This document shows positions 1 through 9,997 of a stretch of DNA of 44,210 nucleotides, piece by piece. Location: positions 1 through 44,210 of the forward strand of contig JAQWMF010000032.1 in the NCBI GenBank assembly GCA_029246925.1. The letters are read 5' to 3'. The DNA comes from Porticoccaceae bacterium (GTDB taxonomy: Bacteria; Pseudomonadota; Gammaproteobacteria; Pseudomonadales; Porticoccaceae). The stretch's first letter is position 1. Each line of letters begins with the position of its first letter. The position numbers and the translations under genes are program-made. Under the pieces are notes generated by a model. That model searched no databases and had not been told where the DNA came from. It saw only the letters and a program-made list of their open reading frames with translations.

Positions 1-1976
1 GAGGTTTTCTTCACCGTGCCATTAGCGGTTGCCATAATGACATATTGATCTGCACTGTATTCTTCCACTGGCAAAATAGAACTAATACGCTCACCTTCAT
101 CTAACGGCAAGAGATTAACCATCGGGCGCCCTCTTGAGTTGCGACCTGCCACGGGTATTTGATATACCTTGAGCCAATAAACCTTGCCAAGGTTGGTAAA
201 GCATAGAATCGTTGCATGAGTGCTAGCAATAAGAAGATGTTCGACAAAGTCTTCATCTTTAACCGCAGTAGCAGATTTACCCATTCCACCACGACGCTGC
301 GCCTGATAATCGGTCAGCGGCTGAGTTTTAGCGTAGCCACCATGAGAGATAGTCACTACACGATCTTCTTCAGTAATCAAATCTTCAACGGTAAGATCGT
401 GCTGCGATTCAGTGATTTCTGTGCGACGCTCGTCACCAAACTGCTCCAATACTGCTTCAAGCTCTTCACGAATTACCAGCATTAAACGGGTGATATTGCC
501 GAGAATATCTTGATAATCAGCTATCTCTTCCAATTTGACTGTAAATTCTTCAATAATTTTATCCTGCTCCATACCTGTAAGTCGGTGCAGTCTTAATTCA
601 AGAATATCTTTGGCCTGTTCTGGACTAAGGAAATACTGACCCTTTCTTAATCCATACTGATCTTCTAGCCATTCAGGACGGCTAGCCTCTGGTCCGGCAC
701 GCTCTAGCATGGCCACAACAGAACCGGGAGCCCAGCCCTTAATAACCAATGCTTCTCTAGCCTCAGCTGGCGTGGACGATTTCTTAATCAATGCAATAAT
801 TTCATCAATATTAGCCAGAGCAATAGCAAAACCTTCTAGGGTATGCGCTCTTTCTCTCGCTTTTTTCAACAAATAGATAGTTCGACGTGTTACTACTTCA
901 CGGCGATGTCGAACAAAGGCTTCAAGCATCTGCTTTAGATTCAAAATCTTCGGCTGACCATCAACCAGCGCCACCATATTGATACCAAATACAGACTGTA
1001 ACTGAGTCTGGGCATAGAGATTGTTAAGCACAACCTCACCCATCTCTCCACGCTTAAGCTCAATGACTACTCGCAGACCATCTTTATCCGATTCGTCTCT
1101 AAGCTCAGATATGCCTTCAATTTTTTTATCTTTTACCAACTCAGCAATACGCTCTATCAAGCGCGACTTATTCAGCTGATAGGGAATTTCAGAGATAATA
1201 ATGGTCTCGCGCTTGGTTTTTTCGTCGACTTCAATATCGGCTTTCGCTCGCTGATAGATTCGACCTCTACCCGTGCGATAGGCCTGAATAATACCAGCCT
1301 TACCATTAATAATTGCACCAGTTGGGAAATCAGGGCCTGGAATATATTCCATTAGCTCATCAATAGTGATGTCTGAGTTTTCAATAATTGCCAGACAGCC
1401 CTTGACCACCTCAGTAAGATTATGAGGCGGAATATTGGTCGCCATTCCCACTGCAATACCCGATGAGCCATTGACCAACAAATTAGGAATACGCGTCGGC
1501 AACACATGAGGAATGAATTCTGTTTCATCATAGTTTGGAACAAAATCAACCGTGTCTTTTTCTAGATCTTCAAGCAGCGCATGAGCTAGCTTGGTCATGC
1601 GAATCTCGGTATACCGCATTGCCGCAGCAGAATCACCATCGATAGAACCAAAGTTACCCTGACCATCGACTAGCATATAGCGCAATGAGAACGGCTGAGC
1701 CATTCGCACAATGGTTTCATAAACCGCAGAATCACCATGAGGGTGATACTTACCAATTACATCACCAACCACACGGGCAGATTTTTTGTAAGGCTTATTC
1801 CAATCATTGTTAAGCTCACTCATCGCAAACAGTACGCGCCGGTGCACCGGCTTGAGACCGTCACGAACATCAGGCAATGCCCTGCCCACGATCACGCTCA
1901 TTGCATAATCTAAGTAAGATTGTTTTAGCTCATCTTCGATATTTACTGGGAGGATTGCCTTGGATGGATCAACCAT
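1..1976 (-). CDS. gyrA: DNA gyrase subunit A, partial (N-terminal ~658 aa; 3' end beyond window start)
   Basis: Reverse-strand translation from ATG at 1976: [59 protein letters not shown]...[50 protein letters not shown], with catalytic-Tyr context AMRYTEIR. Absent from ORF track because it is open at the window edge. Confidence 0.97.
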   Translation of the reverse strand, partial: MVDPSKAILPVNIEDELKQSYLDYAMSVIVGRALPDVRDGLKPVHRRVLFAMSELNNDWNKPYKKSARVVGDVIGKYHPHGDSAVYETIVRMAQPFSLRYMLVDGQGNFGSIDGDSAAAMRYTEIRMTKLAHALLEDLEKDTVDFVPNYDETEFIPHVLPTRIPNLLVNGSSGIAVGMATNIPPHNLTEVVKGCLAIIENSDITIDELMEYIPGPDFPTGAIINGKAGIIQAYRTGRGRIYQRAKADIEVDEKTKRETIIISEIPYQLNKSRLIERIAELVKDKKIEGISELRDESDKDGLRVVIELKRGEMGEVVLNNLYAQTQLQSVFGINMVALVDGQPKILNLKQMLEAFVRHRREVVTRRTIYLLKKARERAHTLEGFAIALANIDEIIALIKKSSTPAEAREALVIKGWAPGSVVAMLERAGPEASRPEWLEDQYGLRKGQYFLSPEQAKDILELRLHRLTGMEQDKIIEEFTVKLEEIADYQDILGNITRLMLVIREELEAVLEQFGDERRTEITESQHDLTVEDLITEEDRVVTISHGGYAKTQPLTDYQAQRRGGMGKSATAVKDEDFVEHLLIASTHATILCFTNLGKVYWLKVYQIPVAGRNSRGRPMVNLLPLDEGERISSILPVEEYSADQYVIMATANGTVKKT

Positions 1977-2267
1977 AATTTGTCTCTAAATATTCGATTT
2001 TATTTTATTGCTGCAACGCCTTTATGCGGCTCAGAAAGACCATCACTAAAAAGTTTTGATCTACCCCCTCTGGCAACAGGATTTAAGCAGCTTATTCTAC
2101 CATAGAACACAGGCTATAACCCATTAATATTACAGTCTAATTGAGGCTTACTAACAAACAATGAATTATCCGTTTTTTAAGACTTTAAAAGTGTAAATTT
2201 TTTAGCAAAACTCACTCAAAATGATACAAAAACTGGGTATACTTCTTTACCTAACCGAGGAAAAACT

Positions 2268-3587
2268 ATGCAGCCCATTTCAATTGATCTTCTCCTTCAT
2301 TGCTCGTGGGTACTGCCCATTGTTCCTAACAACCAAATTCTACAAGATTACAGCGTAGCCATTGATGGTGGACGCATTCTTGAAATACTTCCCACTGAAA
2401 GTGCTAAGCAAAAATACCACAGCGAACAAACTGAGGAACTCAATAGGCATATTTTGATGCCTGGACTCATTAACACCCAGTGCAATAGTAGCCTCAGATT
2501 ACTGCGTGGCATCAATCAAGATCTTCAGCACAAACATTGGCTAGAATCAGACCCATCTCTGCCCGAAACAGTTTTTTCTGACTCTAAATTTATCCATGAC
2601 AGTGTAAATATAGCTATTGCTGAGATGATTAGGACGGGAACAACCTGCTTCGCAGATACGCACAGCGCTGGAGAATTATTTATCGATATAGCACGCAAAA
2701 CCGGCATTCGCAGCCAAGCAGGTTTCACGCTTCAAGAAAGGTCTTCTATTTTCGGAAACAATGCTGATGATTATCTGCACAGAGGCCTTAAATTACGCGA
2801 CAACCACTCCCATCATCCACTCATTAAGATAGCTTGCAGCCTATCCCAAATTTGCGACATCGAGGATGCAACACTCGAGCGACTAGCCGCCTATGCCAAT
2901 GAGCTAGATTTACCGATTCAAATTCAATGCAATGAAACTTTAGAAGCGATTGAAACCTGCCTTAAAAAAACAGGCCACCGCCCTCTTCAGCATCTTAACG
3001 AAAAGGGCTTATTGTTACCTGAGACTCAGCTGGTCGGAATAAATTACCTCAACTCAGAAGATTCAAGTATATTAGAAAAAACCAACAACCATGTTGTGAT
3101 ATGCCCAGAATTGCATTCCACACTATCAAGCGAGACCCGCCCTTTAGATTCACTTGTACAGGCCGGTGTTAATCTAAGCCTCAGCACTGTCAAAGCAGTC
3201 GATAATAAGGATTTTAACCTTATGGCGGTTATTAAAGCTGCGGCAACTGCTATTAAGGGGAGCTGCGGGAAAGACTCTGAACAGGCGGCTCATCAAGCGT
3301 TGCGTATGGCAACCATCAATGGCGCAAAGGCACTGGGCTGGGAAAATCAAATCGGCAGTATTGAAGAGGGCAAGCATGCAGACTTGATCGCTGTAGAAAT
3401 AGATTCTATTCATCATCAACCACTGTATAATCCCGCCTCACAATTGGTCTACAGCTCAACCAACAGCCCTGTTACTCATAGCTGGGTAGCGGGTCAGTCA
3501 TTACTTAAGGCTGACAATTTATGCACACTTGATGAGCGAAAATTAATCCAATCAGCTAAAGATTGGGCTAAGCAACTCGTTAATTAA
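2268..3587 (+). CDS. TRZ/ATZ (MtaD-like) amidohydrolase family protein, apparent pseudoenzyme lacking metal ligands
   Basis: Full-length fold-level similarity (MPGLINT...LRLLRGINQDL..WL; ALRMATINGAKALGWENQIGSIEEGKHADLIAVE) and position upstream of ubiG; HxH, HxH, H and D metal ligand positions substituted. Confidence 0.85.
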   Translation: MQPISIDLLLHCSWVLPIVPNNQILQDYSVAIDGGRILEILPTESAKQKYHSEQTEELNRHILMPGLINTQCNSSLRLLRGINQDLQHKHWLESDPSLPETVFSDSKFIHDSVNIAIAEMIRTGTTCFADTHSAGELFIDIARKTGIRSQAGFTLQERSSIFGNNADDYLHRGLKLRDNHSHHPLIKIACSLSQICDIEDATLERLAAYANELDLPIQIQCNETLEAIETCLKKTGHRPLQHLNEKGLLLPETQLVGINYLNSEDSSILEKTNNHVVICPELHSTLSSETRPLDSLVQAGVNLSLSTVKAVDNKDFNLMAVIKAAATAIKGSCGKDSEQAAHQALRMATINGAKALGWENQIGSIEEGKHADLIAVEIDSIHHQPLYNPASQLVYSSTNSPVTHSWVAGQSLLKADNLCTLDERKLIQSAKDWAKQLVN

Positions 3588-3627
3588 CCAGCAATAGCTG
3601 ACTCAAGGCAGGTATTCAAAAATTAGT

Positions 3628-4335
3628 ATGTCTAATACACAGAATGTTGACCCCAATGAAATTCGCAAGTTCGAAGAGCTAGCAAGCCGCTGGTGGGACA
3701 AAAACAGTGAATTTAAGCCACTCCATGATATCAACCCACTGCGCGCCAATTGGATTGATAACCTTGCCCCAGTGGCCGAAAAAAAGGTACTGGACGTGGG
3801 TTGCGGTGGCGGTATTCTTTCTGAGGCACTGGCCCAACGTGGAGCGCAGGTCACCGGCATCGATATGGGTGATGCACCACTGGGGGTAGCCAAGCTGCAT
3901 CAGCTGGAGTCAGGGTTATCCATCAATTATCAAAAGTCCACTGCCGAAGACTTTGCCAAAGACCACGAAAATACCTTTGATGTGGTGACCTGTCTAGAAA
4001 TGCTTGAGCACGTCCCCGACCCCAGTTCGGTGGTTAGGGCCTGCGCCAAAATGGTAAAGCCTGGCGGCACTGTGTTTTTCTCCACCATCAATCGCAACCC
4101 CAAGGCTTTTCTGTTCGCCATTATTGGCGCCGAGTATCTCTTGCGGCTGTTACCTCGCGGCACCCATGAATATGCAAAATTTATACGCCCTTCAGAGCTG
4201 GCCAACTGGTCTAGAGAGGCCAATTTACAAGTCAATAAGATGACTGGCTTATTGTTTAACCCGCTAACCAAACAATATAGACTTAGCGATTCTGATATGG
4301 ATGTTAACTATATGATCAGCACCCAAAAATGCTAG
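3628..4335 (+). CDS. ubiG: bifunctional 2-polyprenyl-6-hydroxyphenol methylase/3-demethylubiquinol 3-O-methyltransferase
   Basis: [29 protein letters not shown] motif, [42 protein letters not shown] UbiG signature. Confidence 0.96.
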   Translation: MSNTQNVDPNEIRKFEELASRWWDKNSEFKPLHDINPLRANWIDNLAPVAEKKVLDVGCGGGILSEALAQRGAQVTGIDMGDAPLGVAKLHQLESGLSINYQKSTAEDFAKDHENTFDVVTCLEMLEHVPDPSSVVRACAKMVKPGGTVFFSTINRNPKAFLFAIIGAEYLLRLLPRGTHEYAKFIRPSELANWSREANLQVNKMTGLLFNPLTKQYRLSDSDMDVNYMISTQKC

Positions 4336-4988
4336 ATTTTAAAGCGCTACTATTTGATCTTGACGGGACTCTTTTGGATACAGCCCCAGACTTTATTCTC
4401 GCCATCAATAAACAACTTCGAACTCATGGTCGTCAACCTTTGGCTGAGAATGCCATTCGAACCTCTGTTAGCCATGGATCAATTGGCATGATCGAAAGCG
4501 TCTACGAAATCAAACAGGATCACCCAGAATTTGAAAGCCTTAAAGAAGAATTTTTAGAGATTTATCTTAGTAATATTGCCGAAAAAACAGAACTTTTTGA
4601 GGGGCTTCAGCAAGTGCTCGATAACTGCGGACGACGCAATATCCCCTGGGGTATTGTGACTAATAAGCCACTTAAATATACTGCCCCACTTATGGCAAAA
4701 TTAGGCTTGGATCAACAGTCAGCAACCACTATCTGTCCAGACCATGTAACCAACCCAAAACCTGACCCTGAAGCACTTATACTGGCCTGCTCGCAAATCA
4801 ACACAGCACCCAGTGACTGCATTTATATCGGCGATCATATTCGTGATATTCAAGCTGGTCGCAACGCAGGTATGCGAACCATTGCTGCCGAATGGGGTTA
4901 CATAGAAGAATTTGAGAATATTACAGAATGGAAAGCCGATTGGATGGTTAAAACATCAGTCGACTTAAACTCACTATTGTTCAGTTAA
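4329..4988 (+). CDS. mupP: HAD-family phosphatase, MupP-like (N-acetylmuramic acid 6-phosphate phosphatase)
   Basis: [40 protein letters not shown] motifs; located between ubiG and yciK as in Pseudomonas. Confidence 0.85.
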   Translation: MLDFKALLFDLDGTLLDTAPDFILAINKQLRTHGRQPLAENAIRTSVSHGSIGMIESVYEIKQDHPEFESLKEEFLEIYLSNIAEKTELFEGLQQVLDNCGRRNIPWGIVTNKPLKYTAPLMAKLGLDQQSATTICPDHVTNPKPDPEALILACSQINTAPSDCIYIGDHIRDIQAGRNAGMRTIAAEWGYIEEFENITEWKADWMVKTSVDLNSLLFS

Positions 4989-5004
4989 TCAAAGGATTAC
5001 TACA

Positions 5005-5769
5005 TTGTTGTCAGCCCAAGAAATAGCCCATTATCAAGCTAGTAAAAACATACTTAAAGACCGCGTTATTTTGGTGACTGGTGCTGGTGACGGCATAGGT
5101 AAAGCTGCTGCTATAGCCTATGCGCAAGCAGGAGCAACTCTAATACTGGCAGGTAGAACTGTTGAAAAATTAGAAAAGGTTTATGATCAAATTATCGCCA
5201 ACGGCGGAATTGAACCACTGATATATCCCGTGGACTTCGAAGGCGCAACGGAAGATGACTTTAATGAGTTAGCTAATCAATGTGATCAGCAGTTCGGTAG
5301 ACTGGACGGCCTTCTACTCAATGCTGGCATCCTCGGCCAGCGAACTCCCCTCTCAAGCTACCGCCATGATGTTTGGACCAAAGTTCTTCAGGTAAATGTG
5401 ACATCACAGCATCTGATGACTAAGGCTCTAATGCCTATTTTAGAGGCATCAGATAATGCATCAGTGATATTCACTACGTCAGGTGTAGGTCGCGTAGGGC
5501 GAGCATTTTGGGGAGCCTATGCGGTATCCAAGTTTGCCGTTGAAGGATTAGTCCAAACATGGGCATCAGAAAATGAGAACCTAAATTCGGTGCGTATGAA
5601 CTGTATAAACCCCGGCGCTACCAGTACCCAGATGCGCGCGACGGCCTTCCCTGCCGAAAACCCAGAAAGCATTGCATCTCCTGAAGATATTATGCCCGCC
5701 TACCTCTATCTTATGGGCCCTGATAGCAATGAATTGAACGGTCAATCCATAGACGCTCAAATAAAGTAA
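5005..5769 (+). CDS. yciK: YciK-family SDR oxidoreductase
   Basis: TGAGDGIGKAAA Rossmann motif, NAG, YAVSKFA active site; context after mupP. Start codon TTG. Confidence 0.88.
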   Translation: MLSAQEIAHYQASKNILKDRVILVTGAGDGIGKAAAIAYAQAGATLILAGRTVEKLEKVYDQIIANGGIEPLIYPVDFEGATEDDFNELANQCDQQFGRLDGLLLNAGILGQRTPLSSYRHDVWTKVLQVNVTSQHLMTKALMPILEASDNASVIFTTSGVGRVGRAFWGAYAVSKFAVEGLVQTWASENENLNSVRMNCINPGATSTQMRATAFPAENPESIASPEDIMPAYLYLMGPDSNELNGQSIDAQIK

Positions 5770-5880
5770 AAAATAGACTATCCTTAATGTGAGTATGTGA
5801 GTTTTTAATCTTTCAAACTTACGAATCTTCAATACTCTTGTAATTTAACACCAACCATCAAATGGATTTGAGGTGCATCT

Positions 5881-6204
5881 ATGTCACAAAAAAATATTTT
5901 ACCCTTCCTACTTATTCTAATTTTGTCTTCACTTGTTGCCTGTGGCGGCAGTGATGGCCAATCATCAGGCGACAAAGAGACAACTGAAGAGGGTAAAGAT
6001 AAAGAAGCCAAAGAGGAAATCGTTAAAGCCTGTGTTATTGGCAATAACCCTCTAGAAGAGGGTCAGTCTTGTACGATTTTAGACGTTAAGTATACCTGTT
6101 ATTTAAATAGAGTCAGCGGTGGCGGAATAAGCAGTAAAGTGATTGATATAAGTGGTACCGTAATTTACTGCACATTAAACCCACCAAAAGTGACTTTAAA
6201 ATAA
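5881..6204 (+). CDS. small putative lipoprotein, four-Cys C-terminal motif
   Basis: Signal peptide with lipobox LVAC|GG; CVIGNNPLEEGQSC...YTC...IYCTLNPPK shared with downstream ORF. Confidence 0.7.
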   Translation: MSQKNILPFLLILILSSLVACGGSDGQSSGDKETTEEGKDKEAKEEIVKACVIGNNPLEEGQSCTILDVKYTCYLNRVSGGGISSKVIDISGTVIYCTLNPPKVTLK

Positions 6205-6326
6205 AACTACCATGCTGAAAATATAGCCTATACTTAATTGCATATACGCCTTGGATTAAATGTAAGCTAAGGGGTGTCAATTAATACTAACTTCAGCATC
6301 TGAAATGAAATTTATGAGGCAATAAA

Positions 6327-6719
6327 ATGGATAATAAACACTTTAAATCATGGAGTATCGTTGCACTATTTCCTCTACTGGCAGCCTGTGGTAACGACAG
6401 TAGCGAGTCGTCTGGTGAAATGAATATTGCCAACTGCAATATTGGCAATAACCCCATTGCCGAGGGCCAATCATGTATGTTACAGGCAAATTCTACGTTA
6501 TACACATGTAACTCAGGGCTTGTAGTCACAAGCACACCGCAACTTAAACCAAGAAACAAGCTAAAGCCAGATGAAAAAGATGTGGTTACTGGGACAGGTA
6601 GCTCTGGCAAACTCAAAAACGAAGTTTTGACGGTTAGCACTGATACAGATAAATCAAGAAATGAGAGATCAATAGATGCTAAAGCAATTATTTATTGCGC
6701 ATCAAACCCTCCAAATTAA
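6327..6719 (+). CDS. small putative lipoprotein, paralog of the preceding ORF
   Basis: Lipobox LAAC|GN; CNIGNNPIAEGQSC...YTC...IYCASNPPN. Confidence 0.7.
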   Translation: MDNKHFKSWSIVALFPLLAACGNDSSESSGEMNIANCNIGNNPIAEGQSCMLQANSTLYTCNSGLVVTSTPQLKPRNKLKPDEKDVVTGTGSSGKLKNEVLTVSTDTDKSRNERSIDAKAIIYCASNPPN

Positions 6720-6730
6720 ATTTCGACATA

Positions 6731-7507
6731 GTGGGCTTTAAATCACCAAACAGTATTTTGATTGCCTTTGTGCTTATGGTTTCTCATCTAACTGCTTATT
6801 TAACGGGATATGCATCACATGAGAAACCAGAGCCATTTGCGATGGAGAAAGAAAAAAAAATTATTCGATCCTTTGAGAAAAATATCACAAAAGATTCCCA
6901 TAAAAAATCATCTAGCCATCAACCCAGCTTAAACAATAAAGACTATGCAACTAAAGTGCCCTCTAATTTTCCAACGGCTAACAACTTAAGAACAGCCGTT
7001 GAAAGCATGCATCCAGATCAACTTAATAACTACCTTTCCAAATATTTTGAGAGCGATGATTTAGATAAAATTGATGATCATGAAGCATTTGCACAGCGCT
7101 TGATTGATCTGTATTCAGGAGAAGAGGAAATCCCTGAAGAGCAGCCCGTTTTCCCCAAAGGGGAAATTGCAATAAGCACTAACAAGCAATATCCCGCAGA
7201 GAGATTAGATTCCTTTTCGGTCAACAACGATGTAAGGCTATATGCTCATTTAAAACTAGATAATTCAGCCAGTTTACTTTCAGAAGTGTTTATCAAATGG
7301 GAGCGTGCTGACGACAAAAAGATATTACTCTTCGAAAAAAAACTGTTTGACTCAACTCGCTATGAAAACTGGGTAAGTATCGCTCCTCAGGGCGGCTGGA
7401 GAGATGGCGAGTATCACGTCAGCTTTTATCACTTTAATTCTCAGATGAGCAAAATCGCCAGTTACACCTATTTTCTTAATGAAGTATCGGATTCTCCCGA
7501 AAGCTAG
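6731..7507 (+). CDS. hypothetical protein with N-terminal membrane anchor/signal
   Basis: ORF extends from TTG at 6695; GTG at 6731 (MGFKSPNSILIAFVLMVSHLTAYL) avoids overlap with upstream gene. Long ORF, no recognised family. Confidence 0.6.
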   Translation: MGFKSPNSILIAFVLMVSHLTAYLTGYASHEKPEPFAMEKEKKIIRSFEKNITKDSHKKSSSHQPSLNNKDYATKVPSNFPTANNLRTAVESMHPDQLNNYLSKYFESDDLDKIDDHEAFAQRLIDLYSGEEEIPEEQPVFPKGEIAISTNKQYPAERLDSFSVNNDVRLYAHLKLDNSASLLSEVFIKWERADDKKILLFEKKLFDSTRYENWVSIAPQGGWRDGEYHVSFYHFNSQMSKIASYTYFLNEVSDSPES

Positions 7508-7529
7508 TATCAAAGTGATAACAGGTGGG

Positions 7530-8369
7530 TTATTTTTTCCAAGGATTACCGCGGGCGCGCAGGCGCTTTTCTTTGCGCTGCCTGATATCTTTCAAAACGG
7601 TGCTTTCGTTAAACTTAGGCGCCCGAAGGTTGACCGCTTTAAACAGCGAGCTCACCTGCTTGGGCTCTAATTCGATAAACTCTGACCGACGAATAAACGA
7701 TGGTAACTCAATAGGGCCATAGCTAATGCGCTTGAGCCGACTGACTTCAACATCTTGAGACTCCCAAAGACGGCGCACTTCTCGCGTTTTACCCTCAGCT
7801 AATATGCAGCGAAACCACTGATTACTGCTGGTCTTTTCCTCTGGGTTACGATGATGCTGTGCCTTTACCGTTTGGAACTTAGCTAGGCCATCATCCAAAA
7901 TAACACCATCAGTGAGATTGTTTAGCATCTTTTGGTCGACATCGCCGTGGATGCGCGCTAGATATTCCCGCTTAATTTCATAGGAGGGGTGCATCAAACG
8001 ATTGGCGAGCTCACCGTAATTTGTAAATAGCAATAAACCACTGGTATTAATATCCAGCCTACCAATAGCGATCCAACGCCCAGTGTTAATTTTTGGCAAG
8101 ACATCATAAACCGTAGGCCTGCCATCTGGGTCAGATGTCGTGCTGACTTCACCCTCGGGCTTGCTATACATTAGTACTCTCGGGCTTTCACCCTGACTGG
8201 TTTTTACAACTCGACCATCGACCATAATACGATCGCTGGCCTCGGCGCGATCGCCAAGGGTCGCCGTAGAGCCATTAACCGATACTCGACCATCGATAAT
8301 CCATTTTTCCAGCTCGCGACGCGAACCCAATCCAGAGGCGGCTAGAATTTTCTGTAATTTTTCACTCAT
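7530..8369 (-). CDS. rluB: 23S rRNA pseudouridine synthase RluB family
   Basis: S4 domain N-term (LQKILAASGLGSRRELEKWI), GRLDINTSGLLLFTN catalytic motif, adjacent to scpB. Confidence 0.92.
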   Translation of the reverse strand: MSEKLQKILAASGLGSRRELEKWIIDGRVSVNGSTATLGDRAEASDRIMVDGRVVKTSQGESPRVLMYSKPEGEVSTTSDPDGRPTVYDVLPKINTGRWIAIGRLDINTSGLLLFTNYGELANRLMHPSYEIKREYLARIHGDVDQKMLNNLTDGVILDDGLAKFQTVKAQHHRNPEEKTSSNQWFRCILAEGKTREVRRLWESQDVEVSRLKRISYGPIELPSFIRRSEFIELEPKQVSSLFKAVNLRAPKFNESTVLKDIRQRKEKRLRARGNPWKK

Positions 8370-9066
8370 TATTTAGACTATCATCCTTTTCATCATCAGG
8401 ATGAGTTTGATCTTCATCCTCAGGCTGTGAATTGATCACAGATTCATTTAGTGGTGCATTAGATGATTTGGGTAAATCATCGTTATTATTTGAGGGTACG
8501 CCCTGAGCCAGAGACAGCTCTAGGGCTGGATCAAGCTCAGTAAGATCTTTAATTTCACCCAGTGCAGGCAAGTCATCAAGGCTCTTTAAGTTAAAATAAT
8601 CTAAAAACTGTTTAGTCGTTGCAAAAAGCGCTGGCTTACCCGGCACATCCCGATAACCAACTACCCTAATCCACTCGCGCTCTTGGAGTGTTTTTATAAT
8701 CTCAGAGCTTACCGCAACACCTCGAACTAACTCAATATCACCTCGAGTTAGAGGCTGTCTATAGGCGATTAAAGACAGTGTCTCAAGCATGGCTCGCGAA
8801 TAACGCTTTGGTTTTTCTTCCCAGAGTCGATTAACCCAAGGAGCCAATTCTTGCTGCACCTGAAATCTGTAACCACTGGCTGTTTGCTTTAGATCAAAAC
8901 CGCGTCCACGACAATCTGTGTCTATCTCTTCAAGCGCAACTTTAAGCTGATCTCTTGGCGGTCGCTCTTGGTCTTCAAAAAGTCGCTCCAAATGATTTAG
9001 GTCGAGAGACTTTCCCGCCGCCATTAGGGCACCTTCTACTATTTTTTTTATTAGATCTGAATTCAT
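8362..9066 (-). CDS. scpB: segregation and condensation protein B
   Basis: ETLSLIAYRQPLTRGDIELVRGVAVSSEIIKTLQEREWIRVVGYRDVPGKPALFATTKQFLDYF. Confidence 0.95.
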   Translation of the reverse strand: MNSDLIKKIVEGALMAAGKSLDLNHLERLFEDQERPPRDQLKVALEEIDTDCRGRGFDLKQTASGYRFQVQQELAPWVNRLWEEKPKRYSRAMLETLSLIAYRQPLTRGDIELVRGVAVSSEIIKTLQEREWIRVVGYRDVPGKPALFATTKQFLDYFNLKSLDDLPALGEIKDLTELDPALELSLAQGVPSNNNDDLPKSSNAPLNESVINSQPEDEDQTHPDDEKDDSLNNE

Positions 9067-9932
9067 GATGTTTTTGCTTTTACATGTATGGGTCCAAAGT
9101 TCTCACTTTGAACAATTTCTACAAGAGATTCTTTAATTAATTCCATCACCGCTAAAAAGGTAACCACGACACCTAAACGCCCTTCCTCAAGGGTAAAAAG
9201 CGCGACAAAGGGTACAAATTGATTGTTGCGCAAATTTTCCATGACCTGTGACATACGCTCTCGAGTAGAAAGCTTTTCCATTTCCACCTGATGACTTTCA
9301 AACATTTCTGAGCGCTTCAACACATCGGCTAACGCTGTAGCTAATTCTCGCATATCAACATCGGGATGAGGACGTTGCTGATCCCGATCTGGCGCCTCTG
9401 CTGTTGCTCGATGAAGATCACGCCCCATACGTGGTAATTCATCAATATCTTCAGCCGCCTGCTTAAAGCGCTCATATTCTTGGAGTCGCTTAATTAGCTC
9501 GGCGCGCGGGTCTTCTTCATCCTCTTCCTCTGACTGCTGCCTTGGCAATAGCATGCGGGATTTTATTTCTGCCAGCATGGCTGCCATAACCAAATACTCT
9601 GCGGCCAACTCCAACTGAATTGATGCCATTAACTCAATATAACCAAGATATTGCTTGGTAATTTCAGCCACATCAATATCTAGAATATCTAAATTTTGGC
9701 GTCTAATCAGATACAGCAAAAGGTCGAGCGGGCCTTCGAAAGCCTCAAGAATAACTTCCAATGCATCTGGCGGGATATAGAGATCTTTGGGCAAAATAGT
9801 TAATTCTTTACCCTGAACAACAGCAAATGGCATTTCTTCCTGCTGAGGTTGTTTTGATTCACTCACAGCCGCTACCACAGGGCTAACTGGCTCTGTTTTT
9901 ATCGCTTGATCTGAGCTGATTTGGTCAGACAC
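9063..9932 (-). CDS. scpA: segregation and condensation protein A
   Basis: FEGPLDLLLYLIRRQNLDILDIDVAEITKQYL ScpA signature. Confidence 0.95.
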   Translation of the reverse strand: MSDQISSDQAIKTEPVSPVVAAVSESKQPQQEEMPFAVVQGKELTILPKDLYIPPDALEVILEAFEGPLDLLLYLIRRQNLDILDIDVAEITKQYLGYIELMASIQLELAAEYLVMAAMLAEIKSRMLLPRQQSEEEDEEDPRAELIKRLQEYERFKQAAEDIDELPRMGRDLHRATAEAPDRDQQRPHPDVDMRELATALADVLKRSEMFESHQVEMEKLSTRERMSQVMENLRNNQFVPFVALFTLEEGRLGVVVTFLAVMELIKESLVEIVQSENFGPIHVKAKTS

Positions 9933-9997
9933 TGGCTGCCCCTTGAATCATTATGTTTTGATTATACTCAGATTAAGTAATCTGAACATCATCAATA

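Noticed and set aside
101-1549. Short ORFs 101..292, 216..485 and 1352..1549
   Set aside because: All lie inside the clear gyrA coding frame on the minus strand in alternative frames.
1719-1740. Glu at the GyrA position equivalent to E. coli Asp87 (GDSAVYET) as a quinolone-resistance mutation
   Set aside because: Ser83 equivalent is kept and Glu at this position is natural in many bacteria, so no resistance claim is supported.
3603-4271. Antisense/alternate-frame ORFs over ubiG (3603..3893, 3679..3900, 3707..3889, 3930..4271)
   Set aside because: Overlap a strongly supported ubiG CDS; typical shadow ORFs.
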